Positions 9,608-21,387 of a DNA stretch of 64,000 bases are shown here, one piece after another. The position numbers and the translations under genes were made by a program. Within the stretch, counting starts at the first letter, position 1. Every line of letters begins with the position of its first letter. Origin of the DNA: Cytidiella melzeri (Eukaryota > Basidiomycota > Agaricomycetes > Polyporales > Irpicaceae); NCBI GenBank assembly GCA_022592445.1, contig JABYQR010000060.1:102796-166795 (forward strand), given 5' to 3'. The notes beneath the pieces are model-generated. The model saw nothing but the letters and a program-made list of their open reading frames with translations, was not told the DNA's origin and did no database searches.

Positions 9608-10707
9608 TCAATCTACATCTTCACCTTCAACAACGCTCTCCCCATCTTCTGAAAACTTGACGTCCTTCTGATGCCCACTCGACTTGCCGATATATTTCGT
9701 GTGATCTGCCGAAACAAGAGATTGGATGGTCAGCATGGGGGGATTCTTGTCCTCGTTTTCGTGGGGTTTCAATTTTTTAAAGGAACCCCCGCTAGAAGCC
9801 TTGGAATAACAAAGAGAGGGAAGGGACAGGTTTGGGGTAGCAAACAAAGGTTAACGTACGTCCGTAAGCTGCCAACTGTCCTGCGGCGTTGTAGAAATCG
9901 ACGCGGGTGTACGCGAGCGATCTCCCTGATAACCCATGAGTCACATGTCAGCATTCGGCAAACCACAAGAATATAGAGAGAAAACAAAGAACTAAAGATG
10001 CGACACTCGCCGATGCCAGTCACGGTGGCCTTGGCCGTGAGAACGTCGCCCGCCTTTCCGCCAGGTTTGACAAACGACGCGCCAATGTCGACGGACACGC
10101 CGGTCATGAATTGGCCTTTGGTGGCGACTGCGAGAGAGCCCAACGTGTCCGTGAGAGTCAAGATGAGGCCACCGTGCACCGTCTGCAAGAAGAAGAAAAC
10201 AAATACCAGTCAGTTCGTTTGGAGAACGGAGGACAGATGTGGAGTTTTGCTTTTTCTTACTCCGACGCGGTTCACTGTGTGAGATGGCGGCGGCAATGAG
10301 GGAGTTATTTTTTTTCTGGCCAGAGCGTGCGGGTAATTTGGCTTACGGTTGTATGGTTCGATCTTTAGTGACGCTTCGAGCGTCCCAGGTGTTGCGCTGA
10401 GGATTTTGAGCTACCACCAGTCAAAACAACAACAGCAACAACAACGCTGTGAGCTGGTTTAGTTTTTGGGCATTGCACTGTAACATACTCACGTTAGGAA
10501 TGCATTGTTGGTCGTGACCTGGCGCAAGACCATTACAAAATCGCGCGTGTAATCAGCGCACTACTTGTGATCCTTCAGGAAAGGACTTTGATCTCACCTT
10601 TGTTATCGACGAACGACTTCCAGACCTGTGCATTAATGCAGTGAGCATGCCCTGTGGGATCAACTGTTGTTACTGACCCTCCTCGTAAAACGCATACAGG
10701 CAGCCAT
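9608..10707 (-). CDS. Acyl-CoA thioesterase-like protein (hotdog fold, 4HBT/PaaI-ACOT13 type)
   Basis: Seven short exons join in frame. The central exon (to about 10183) holds the family signature THGGLI-like block (TVHGGLILTLTDTLGSLAV), followed by MTGVSVDI and FVKPGGKAGDVL; the histidine-glycine pair and following acidic residue are the active-site region of hotdog thioesterases, which hydrolyse acyl-CoA thioesters. The last exons give LAYTRVDF, KYIGKSSGH and an acidic C-terminus ending at 9608. One intron (9926-10010) begins with GC, not GT: only that junction keeps the frame (codon G split, then RSLAYT). The first exon (ATG 10707, ten codons, then a GTCAGT intron) is the weakest part. Mitochondrial or cytosolic location is undecided. 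Adjacent thi4 is on the same strand. Confidence 0.8.
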
Positions 10708-11052
10708 GAATGACGGCAAGTTGGAAAGTTAGAAAGAGTCTGCGCCGCAACTAGTACACGTTGTGCGAGTTGGAACCACTCAACCAAAGCGCATCAGAAT
10801 GATGCGAGATCAGTTATAGCTATCCCACGTGGAGATTGTGTAGTGACTTAATCGGGTAACCGCCGTCGTTTGCGGCGGCTGAGCGGTTGGTTTTGCAATA
10901 CGTACTCAAGCAGGTCGAAGAAACCTTCAGTCGTGTGTGTGGAATTTCATGGTTTGATTCGTACATTGCAAAATCTTTTTAAATCATCTTCCTCAAAACT
11001 TCCAACTCTCTCTCTCTCTCATATAAGCGCAGCGAATAGCATATATAGCTTA
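10708..11052. other. Intergenic region between thioesterase and thi4
   Basis: 345 bp holding the thioesterase promoter and the 3' flank of thi4. A CT repeat sits near 11007-11020. No gene seen. Confidence 0.5.
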
Positions 11053-12281
<1,229 letters not shown>

Positions 12282-13537
12282 GGTGCGATGTGCGTGGATG
12301 TAAAATGAACGTCCGAGAACGATGTTTGCCTTTGAGGACGTCTCCTTTTATATGATCTGATAGTACTTAGCGTTGGACCCCATACGTCGACATCGATCGT
12401 CAAGATTATCTGGGCACGGAGAGAGTCTACGCCGTGCAGAGGTAGTGCCGTGTGAACGGCAGCATAAGCTCTGAACCAACGCTCTGAACGTGTGTGCGTA
12501 CTTGACTCATGACTGGTGTAGCGGCTCAAGGATCACGACATGCTCGTGAAGGTGGAACATGTAGTACTGCAGTGGGCACAGATGCAGGGACAGCTCGAGC
12601 ACGAAGGCCCCGTTTTTTTCCTATCATTGGGAAAATCAGTAACTGGATCTGACTTTGTAGGTTGAGCTGCGTGAGGTGGAGACCTCACATTCTAGCCCTT
12701 GAAGCTTGAAAGACGCATTCACCGGACGGTCCGTTCGGATCTAGCTCAGGGATAGATGTGTGGTGTTGATCAAGAAATCTCATTCGTTGAGCAAACGAAC
12801 GACTCACAGCCTGAGGTCAGCCAGTGTACCGCTGTATCAACAGCCAAATGACTTGACGGACAAGCATTCGCACACGCCTGTTCTTCGCGTTTGAGATCGC
12901 CATAAAGGAGGACCACCTAGTCCGCCTTCTATTTACACCGCCTACATGAAGTAACAGTGGTCGTGGACGGATGGGCACAGCTTGAACGCTCCCAGGGGCT
13001 CGGACTCGCCTATAAACAACCATTTTAATATCGAGCAAAGGCACACGATACACGTTGTGTAGACAGACACAGCGCCAGTGTCAGGACCTTAAATGAACAC
13101 GTACTATGAAGCTGAATTCAGGTGTTGAGCTCGCGGGCTGGTCGCTGGCTTTTACAGTAGAGATGTCAAGACTGCCCGGACAATATACATAACTCACGGC
13201 GCTATTTGATAGCCGAGCAGATTGTCGTGTCAAGTCCGACGAGCCAGGGTATCATCGCAGTGGTTGATCGCAGTGAACAACATTTCAGAGACAAAAAACA
13301 CTCGCGCTGGCCACCGTCATGATCGGACGCTCCCCGTGCAAGCTCGCCGTGAGCCTATTACAAAAGCAAACCTGCTCAACCTCAGAGGGAGAAAACCCAG
13401 GCATCTACTCGTGATACCCCTCGCAACACACCATCGGTACGTCTCGTTCATTTCGTTACCCGGGGTGCGGCGAATGCTCTTGACTGATTCACTCGCACAC
13501 TTCTTCCTCTCACTGGCAGCGACACCCTGGAACGACC
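12282..13537. other. Intergenic region between divergent thi4 and aro7
   Basis: About 1.25 kb containing both promoters. Reading frames here are short and lack recognisable domains. I see no further gene. Confidence 0.5.
12344..12354 (-). promoter_or_regulatory. TATA box of thi4
   Basis: CATATAAAAGG on the minus strand, about 65-75 bp upstream of the thi4 ATG at 12281. Spacing and sequence fit a core promoter element. Confidence 0.55.
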
Positions 13538-14715
13538 ATGTCGAACAAGCTACTCAACTTTACCCTTCATCGCAACCCCCTCGACCTAGACGTCATTCGA
13601 GGCATCCTCACCCGTCTAGAAGACACCATTATCTTCGCCTTGATAGAGCGCGCACAGTTCGCACACAACCCCAAGGCATACGAGCGCGGTGCGTTCGAAG
13701 AGTTGAAGCAGATTGGGTTCGACAAGAGCTGGCTAGAGTGGTTTCTGAAAGAAACAGAGTCGTTCCAAGGTGCGTACAGTTCTGGCCCCGTGGTAGTTGT
13801 CTGATTGCATGGCTCCTTATCACACAGCGAAAGCCAGACGATTCACAAGGTTCGTACACAACCCCCACGCTTGATACCTGTAAAGTTTCAGCAGCACTCA
13901 TTGGAACTTGAAGCCCGGACGAATACCCGTTTACACAAATAACAGAGCTCCCAGCACCTGTCCTCAAATCCGTTCCCTATCCCTCCGTCCTGCACCCCAA
14001 CAATGTCAACGTCAACCCGTCCATATACTCCTTCTACGTCCGACACATCGTCCCGCGCATCACCCGCCAGGCGACTCTCACGCTCTCTGCGATGAAACGC
14101 GCGAACGGCATCAAAGGCGACGACGAGTACGAGGATGACGGCAACTACGGAAGTGCGGCGACCATCGACGTCGAGGTTCTCCAGGCCATCAGCAAACGGG
14201 TTCACTACGGTAACGTTGTTTTTTGGTCCCTCTGCACACACACACACACTAATTTCACTCAAAACTTGGGAAAATACGTGTGCAGGAAAGTTTGTGTCAG
14301 AATCAAAGTTTGTAGATAACCCGGCGGCGTTCGTCCCTCACATCCTCAACCCGAACCGAGAAGCCTTGGAGGGTCTGATCACGAAGCCTGAAGTCGAGCG
14401 TAAACTCCTTCAGAGACTGCGCAAGAAAGCCTTGGTCTACGCCCAGGATTTCGCCCCAGACGGCGAGCCGCAAGGCGACGCAGCAAAGATAGACGTCGAC
14501 GGCGTCGTCGACCTGTACGAAAGTTACATCATCCCGTTGACCAAAGAGGTTGAGGTTCGTCGGCGTGTTTGCAAATGTTTCTCAGCCATGACAGTGATTG
14601 ACATTGTCACGTACAACAGGTTGATTACCTTTTAGCGCGACTCGATGGGCTGTCACAGGCGCAGATCGACGACTTGGCAAACGGCAAGTTGACCAGCGGG
14701 GTGGGTACGAAATGA
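13538..14715 (+). CDS. aro7: Chorismate mutase, eukaryotic AroQ type
   Basis: Converts chorismate to prephenate at the branch to phenylalanine and tyrosine. ATG 13538 starts [21 protein letters not shown]; exons join across introns near 13770, 13850, 14208-14285 and 14552-14620, ending at TGA 14713-14715. Recognisable blocks are the first helix [19 protein letters not shown], the [18 protein letters not shown] segment, and the C-terminal active-site/allosteric half with [23 protein letters not shown] and [22 protein letters not shown]. Length and order match the all-helical fungal enzyme regulated by tyrosine and tryptophan. An acidic insert (GDDEYEDDG) lies in the middle loop. Probably cytosolic. 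Confidence 0.93.
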
Positions 14716-15156
14716 AGCGACTTGAATTGCAAGTGGAGGTAGGTAGACAAAGGAGACCAGCTGATGCACGGCAGACCCGCAGCTGACGACAGGGTGTGAA
14801 AGCATGTACAGCGGTAAATGGAGTTATCAACGTGTGGGTAGCAAGCGAGGATGGCGACCAGTCGACGGTGAGATAGAGTGTGATCCGCGATAGCGCGTAG
14901 TGAAATCAAGAGAGTGTGAAAGGGATCAGGCACAAAGCGGTGCGGCCCATAAACTAACAAATAAGTGAAAGCAGAGAATTATACAAGAAGCGAGGGTAGA
15001 GATAAGTTTGCGCACCCGGGGTCATATTCCTAAAATTCCAATCCACGAAAGCACGAAGAAACAGAAAACAAAAGACAAAACAGAAAAAAAAAAGCCGGGC
15101 AACTCAGATAAGCATCTCTGCAACCAAACAACCAACCGTCAGCAGAACATCCGCGT
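14716..15156. other. Intergenic between convergent aro7 and septin-like gene
   Basis: 441 bp, with A-rich stretches at 15055-15095. Holds the two 3' ends. No gene seen. Confidence 0.5.
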
Positions 15157-17241
15157 TCATCTGGAAGTTTCCTCGCAGAACGCACCCTCGATTATACGAC
15201 GTCTGTCAGTTTCACTGATCTGTTGGGTCGCACGACGCGCAAGAAGTTTCTCCGTCCTGTATCTCTCGTACAGCACCTCCTTCGTGCGAATCTTGAGCAA
15301 CTATGCAAAGAACGCCGCTATCAGTGCACAGCAATTTTTTGTGTAATATCAGGTAATGACGTACCTTCATGTGTGTAGATAGAACCGCAGTCCGCAACGC
15401 GGCAAAGTCACAATGTTCCGGGTCCAGAACGTCGACGGTACCCCATCGGAACTTCCTCGTGAACACGCCTCTTAGACTCGGAGGAGGGCCGTCCACGAAG
15501 GGCAGCGCGTGTCTCGATACTGTCGACACGGGCGACGAAACTGTGTGATCGTCCTCAGACGGAGACGCAGGTGTATCTGTAAAAAAGGAATGACCCGATA
15601 CAGGCCGCGACACCTTCCTGAGTCGCCTCTTTGGACTGTATTCTGGCGCGATAAGCGCGAACGGCAGGAGGTTGGAGAGTTCGGTGACGACGCGCTTGGC
15701 GGAGAACCGCACGCTTGCAACGCTCTCGTTGTCCATGATCTCTCTCGTGTCTGGCTCGTCGACGTTCTCTGTGAGCTCTATGCGGGACCTCGAACGCGAA
15801 TTGAAACGCTTGAACGGGTTTCGCGACGGGCGCAGCTTGATGACAGAGCGCGATCGGCGTTCCTCCTCAGGCTCCGGCTCCTCGTCATCTTCGTCGCCAC
15901 CGTTCGCTGCGTTGCTCGGAGTGGGCGTCGCCGAGTCCGAGGCACCATTGGACGTTTGTGGAGGACCGAAAACGCCAAAGTCGAGGCCGGCGGCTTTCAA
16001 ATCTCTGTGCACGACCTTCTTGATGGCCGCCAGCTTGTCATCGGTCAAAGAGTCAGAGTGAGATATGATGGGCAGCAGATTGGCTTTCTGTGCAAGTCTC
16101 CGCATGACGGCAATGTCTGCTGGAGACAGCGCCAAATCATCATCGGGCTCATCGTACGATACGCCTGAGGACGATGCTGTCGATCCGTTGGAGAGCCCTG
16201 GAGAGTGGTTGGACATGGTCGCGGCGGAGCGCCGCTTGTCGGTGTAGGAAGTGTGGGCGCGGTTCGCGGATGCGACGCTTTTCGGATCAATGGCGTATAT
16301 ACACCTGGCGTTGTGTCATTCACATGCATGCGCTAAAATGACGTGCAATGGAACACTCACAAATGAATGTGCTGGTCCCCTTTGCTCTGGCGAACCACTT
16401 TCGATTCCTGTTGCATCACGAGATGTGGTAGTCCAAAGCCAGAACACAAGATTTTCCCTGTAACTCACCTCTCTGAGGGTATCTGCAAATTGCTCGTCCA
16501 AATACTTGATGATAGATGATACTTGGCGTTCCAGTTTCAGCTCATCGAGAAAGTCCAGTCCGGGAGTGTCGATCACGGAGAAAACAAGGCGGTCGTACTT
16601 GGACTCGCAGATTTCTATACTAGCAGTGTCGATCCCATTCGTGCGCTTGGTGGGCCCAGTGAGAAATCTTTCGACGGTAGCTTGCTGTTCGGGACTGGCG
16701 GTAGGTGAGATCTCGGCTGTCTCCAGGAGCAGCCGCAGAAGCGAGGTCTTGCCAGTGCCTTGTCCACCGACAACCTACCCAGATCTCTGAGCTACGAGAA
16801 TCACAGCGTTAACAGTTTCACGACGCACCATAAGATTGAACGTCGTAGGGTTCCTGTTCCTCTTCTGACTAGGCTTGATACGTGACACAGGTTTATGTTT
16901 CGAAAACGCAGATGGAGGGTGGGAGGACATGTACAAAGATGATATAGGCCCGCCTGCAGGATTGGCTAGTTTGCCTACATACACACACAGAGATACAGAG
17001 ATAGAACAGAACACAAAAAACGCATTAGCACAAGTCACTCTCATCTTGCAAACACTGCACCTTGAAGTTGAGGTTTAGTAGGCGGTACAGGTGGTGGCAT
17101 GTCGGACATGTCTACCAGGTCCTCAGGCCATGGTATTCCTTGAGCGTGCAACTCTGGTAGCGACGGCGACTGGCGTATGAAGGGCGGTCCACCGCGCTCC
17201 TGGGGCTTCTTGGAGCTTCGTCGACGAAAGCTGCTGAACAT
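15157..17241 (-). CDS. Septin-like P-loop GTPase 1
   Basis: Starts at ATG 17241 with a basic N-terminus (FSSFRRRSSKKPQ) and a proline-rich linker. The G domain follows: Walker A GGQGTGKTSLLRLLL (about 16735-16780), G3 IDTPGLDF, a CIYAIDP strand in the usual septin place, and LLPIISHSDSLTDDKL where septins have AKAD (G4). Later come a long acidic/RS insert (EDDEEPEPEEERRSRS), LPFALIAPEY, KFRWGTVDVLDPEHCDF and LLKIRTKEVLYERYRTEKLL, matching the septin C-terminal region; the stop is at 15157. Septins form GTP-binding filaments at septa and the cortex. This one has a degenerate G4 and a big insert, so it is a divergent septin relative. A similar GTPase lies at 19.1-20.9 kb. Confidence 0.8.
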
Positions 17242-17976
17242 GACGACGGTGTCGAGGAGTACACGGCCAGCGACGGGAGGTAAGTCAGTCTCGGAGGCCA
17301 CGACAGGGGTTGTAAAGGCCCAACAAACGAACGAACGCGACTGCAGAAGACTGGCAGCGCTGAGACACAGGGAAAGAGACAAGGCCTGTAATATGTTTAT
17401 TTTCCAGGGTGCACTGGTGACAACCACCGCGGGCGGCTATGTGCTAGAGATGGCTTACATAATCACTCTTAGTGAGCTGGCCGCTTCGCGAGTGACAGCT
17501 ACGCACAGAATTCTAGTCATTGAAACACACTGCTGAGCGATACGAGGACTACATTTTCTCATAGCCAGCCAAGTAGGATCGCCTCACGAAAGAGTTGGTG
17601 AGCCTCCAACAACAGTACAGTTACCATATACGGACAAAGTGCGAGCGAGGCCACAACCCATTGAATGTTGCAAAAAGTGGAAAACTACTCGTACATTCAT
17701 TCCAAAGCACAACTACAAAAACGATCCAGAAGAAAGAACAGAGCAGAGCAGAAAAGAAAAACCCCTTGTAGTAACTACAAACACGTTACGCGTACCATGA
17801 CAAAACGATACTGTCTACATTATATGCACCTTATGGGCCAAAGCGAGAAACAAGAAAGGAAGGTGTGAGATATGCTCAACGGAATAGTAAGCAAGAGAAC
17901 CGTGTGCTTCGGGTTGAGGAAGCAGGAGGGGGAACTGTAGGGGGTGATATATGCAAGACCGACAAGACTTTAGCAG
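17242..17976. other. Intergenic region, promoter of septin-like gene 1
   Basis: 735 bp with A-rich DNA at 17660-17770. Short frames have no recognisable content. No gene seen. Confidence 0.5.
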
Positions 17977-19064
17977 TTAGTTTACGGGAGGAACGGCGAG
18001 GCTGCGATAGCCCAGATCGTCCGTAACTCGCATTTTCTTTGCGGGCTGCAGGTGCTCCGCCTCCAGGTCCCGTTTTAAGTCCCCATTACTCTGCACGTGG
18101 CGTGCATATCCGTTCAAACCCGTAGACAGCGGGAGTGACGGGAGAGGGAGAGGGGCCTGGCTAGTTGGGGACGAGCGTACGGACGGACCAGCAGAAACCG
18201 ACGTAGAGGGAGGAGGAGCAGCCATTGGCGGTGCTTTTGGTCGGCCCTTGGGATTCCCGTTTCCGAGGTCGTTTACATAGTTGCACGGCAAGTTCCTCTT
18301 CGCACAGCTTCCGCAGCTCGGATGTTCTCCATCACATCGCGTCTTTCGCGCTAAGTCACACATCATTGAGTATCAAGTGTTTCCGATATCAGCAACAGTG
18401 TGTCTCACTCACCTCGGCAGAAATTACATGCGACAATCTTGGACCCGTATCCGTTCTGGCGAGCTTTCGTCGACGCAGCTGAAGATGTTCGACGACGAGC
18501 GACAGAGGCCTGTGGCTCCATCTCGACTGGTGGGCGCAACGGCGGTAGCGTCGAACTTGAATCTTGTTTTGCTGGCGTGACGGGAAGTGTCGCTATCGGT
18601 GGCAGCTCGTGAATGTATGCACGATCTGCAGATTGAGAAATCGAAGGAAGCACAGGAGGCCGCTCCAGACTGATGGTCCCATTCATAGGTGGTAAGACGT
18701 TACTCTCTTGCTTGAGTAGGTCCACCGCATTGGAGTTGCGTCGTGAATGCGGCTGGGAGGACATCTGAGGCGACAATGACGGCTCCATGTCGCCCGACCG
18801 CTCCCCACTGTCACCGTCACTTTCGCTACCGACGTCATCCGACTTGCGCCGTTTTCCACCGCGCCGTTTGTGATTCACAGTATAATCGCACGGGTTGTTT
18901 CGCTTGAAACACTGGCTGCAGGCAGGTTTGCCTCCGTCACATTTTAGTTTTCGAGCTGTCCGGGTATGAAGACGACGTAGGATATTCTGAAAGTAGGGGA
19001 TTAGACTTACAACGACAGAAATTGCATGCCACGGTAATTTTTTTCGTGCGTAACCGCTGCGAAC
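17977..19064 (-). CDS. Protein with two Zn2Cys6 clusters (probable transcription regulator; possibly 3' part of a fusion)
   Basis: Two complete fungal binuclear zinc clusters lie in one reading path. The first is ITVACNFCR then ARKLKCDGGKPACSQCFKRN ending PC (C-x2-C-x6-C-x6-C-x2-C-x6-C). The second is KIVACNFCR then RKTRCDGEHPSCGSCAKRN ending PC. Each is split by an intron just after CNFCR. Between them is a disordered, acidic and serine-rich stretch; the end carries a basic KRDLEAEHLQPAKKMRV block before the stop at 17977. Most fungal zinc-cluster proteins have one cluster. No ATG opens the first zinc exon: an in-frame TAA lies just upstream, so an upstream exon is required, and the nearest open frame is the tail of the septin-like gene (see the finding at 19056-19166). 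Confidence 0.7.
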
Positions 19065-19091
19065 CTACTTTGATCACGAATTAGTGATGAT

Positions 19092-20941
19092 TCACAATGA
19101 AAGACCTGCACAACAAGTCTCGAACGAAAGATGCCCGTAACCAAGAGAATTCAAACACTGACTTGCAGATGTCGCCGTGTTGGGAGATAGCTCGGGCATG
19201 TTCACCAGTGGCGGAAGTGTGTTTTCCCCGTTCGCGACGCCACGCGAAAGCGACGCGGAAGGTTGTCTATTGGTAATTTGTGTGGGAGCGGTGTCTATAG
19301 CGAGGATTGGACGGGAACCATGAGGAAGAGGTGGAAGGCGAGTGGCTGTGGGCGACCGCTGAGAACGCGATGTTGATGGTGATAACGCCGGGGTCTGGAG
19401 CTGGTAATCGGCTTTGAACTTTTCTAATAAGTACTCCCTAGTGTACTTCTGCAGGGTCTGTACGGCAAGGGAGAACGGCAGATCGTCCGAAATAGGCATA
19501 GGGTAGAAGCGAACGGCGAAGAAGCATGTCAATCAACAAACGGTCTGGACTGATCCATAAACGAGGCGCACCTTCATGTGAAAGAAGATGGCACCTCGGA
19601 GGTGCAAGAAATCACAATGGTTAGCGTCCATGCAGTCCAAGCTGCCCCATCTATAGCTCCTGACCCATTTACCTGGGATAATTTTTGACAATGGACGAAG
19701 CTGAGTGTTGGAAGGAGCGTATTGTAGCATGAGCTCGTGTCTAGATAGCGCCGGCTTGTTAACACCGTCACTGTGAGAATAAATATCGGGAGAAATCAAG
19801 GCGAATGGTAGTCGAAGCAGCGCAGGGGAGAGAGGGGTCGAAGGGGGAGAACCTGCCGTGGATGCAGTGCCATTCGTGTGACCGTTGAAGCAGTTTGCCT
19901 GTTCAGGGCTAAGCTTGGGAACCATAATGTCAGGCACTTCCGCGCCGTACTGGGTGAAGATCTCGGTGTCAAATATTCCGAAGCCGATGCCAGCCGCCGC
20001 AAGGTCTCGACGAATAGCAAGTTTGACTGCGGAGAGACGGTCGTTGGAGAGTTCATCCGCACGTCCGACGACAGGTAGGACATTGACCCGCGAAGAAAGA
20101 CGCCTGATAGTGGCGATGTCCGCCAAGGGGAGGGTCGGTCTGCACAACAAAGGGTTGGTTGTCACTGGGGGCTCTAGAATAACAGGCTCTTGCTCAGACT
20201 TGGACAGACTATTGTTGCGGGTGCGCGAGACCAAGGGCGCTGGTGGGACGGCGACGGAAGGGGGGACAATGTCGTTTGGGTCGAGGAAATATATGCACCT
20301 GTGGAAGTGAAGAAGTGAATGAGGTTCACTCGCAAACAAGCTCGTCGTATACTCACAAGTGGACATGGTGATCACCGGGGTATGCTTTGCGCTCCTAAAG
20401 AATGCATGGGCGCATGAGTGGTGACGCCTGGATAACACCGAAGAGGGATACATACATCTTCTACACTCTCTGAAAACCGCTGGTCGACATGCCTGAGGAT
20501 GTCGTTCACTGTCCTCTGTGCCGCTGCGTCGTCGTTGTAGTCAAGGGCGGGGGTGTCGATGAGAGTGAGAGTGAGGGTCTGAACAGGGTCATTGTCGGCG
20601 ACGGCGACCTCGACGTTGACGGAGAGAGCCCTGATGTGGGAGGTGAAGCCGGCGGACCCCTGAACGAACCTGGCCACGCTCTGGAGCTGGTCGTGAGTGG
20701 CCAAGGGCGAAAGGAGAGTGGTGTCCAGGAGGAGACGGAGGAAGGAGGTCTTTCCGGTGCGCCTGCCAGCGACCATGAGCGTGTAGGCGGACATGTCGTC
20801 GTGGTTATCAGACGGAGAGGTGGCAGGACCCGTAGCCGTAGGGAGCCTTTGCGGTGAAGACAAGAGGGAGTTGTCGCCGTTCTGACGGGGGAGGTCGCGG
20901 TATTCGTGGTCGCGGCGAGAGACGGTGTCAACGCTGTCCAT
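19092..20941 (-). CDS. Septin-like P-loop GTPase 2
   Basis: ATG 20941 begins MDSVDTVSRRDHEY. The G domain has Walker A MVAGRRTGKTSFLRLLLDT, G3 IDTPALDYND, the septin-like CIYFLDPND strand, and a G4-like VLPVVGRADELSNDRL, closer to septin AKAD than in gene 1. LPFALISPD, YRWGSLDCMDANHCDF and a TLQKYTREYLLEKF helix match gene 1 block for block, so the two are paralogues. Unlike gene 1, the C-terminus runs on into a Pro/Ser-rich tail (PPLPHGSRPILAIDTAPTQ...). If unspliced it ends at the stop at 19092; if spliced with GCAAGT at 19166 it continues in frame into the double zinc-cluster exons. I list the two parts separately but think one gene is likely. Confidence 0.72.
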
Positions 20942-21387
20942 GACGGGTGGAGAGCAAGCCCCGTTGCGAGGCGGGCTGGAGAGGGCACGGGTGTTGGCCT
21001 TGTCAGGACTTCCGCCTCGGCGGAGTGTCAAGGGAGATCTAGAACTTGTTTACTCTGTGTACTTACCACTGCAGAACCCGGAAAATCAGACCTCGGATCG
21101 CTGGCGGCTGCTCGTTTGATTGGCGGCAGAGATCAATACTTATTATTAAACTCGGAAATTATACAGGGGACTAATAGCTAGGTAACTTGGGATATACGCT
21201 ACACGTCTACGGATACAGTGGCGAGCAACATCGACAGCAAGACAACACTTGTACGGAACTAATCAGAAAAATAAAACAAAAACGAATCACAGCGGCCGGA
21301 CAACCGCACGAGGCGGCTGATGGGAACACCTCCGTCCGCAGATAACGTGGGTCATCCGACCTTCCGTCCGGATTGTGGCCTCTCTTC
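20942..21387. other. Intergenic region upstream of septin-like gene 2
   Basis: 446 bp. The frame of septin-like gene 2 stays open about 30 codons above its ATG (to about 21031), so a longer N-terminus is possible. No other gene seen. Confidence 0.45.

Noticed and set aside
12282..12560. TPP riboswitch upstream of thi4
   Set aside because: I looked for the conserved CTGAGA and related thi-box sequences on the minus strand in the leader and found none. The TATA box is the only regulatory element I can support.
13222..13911. 229-codon plus-strand frame overlapping the aro7 start
   Set aside because: It is in a different frame from the chorismate mutase exons and shows no family features.
20489..20857. 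Plus- and minus-strand frames across the septin-like gene 2 P-loop
   Set aside because: These are shadows of the GTPase exon containing GRRTGKTS.
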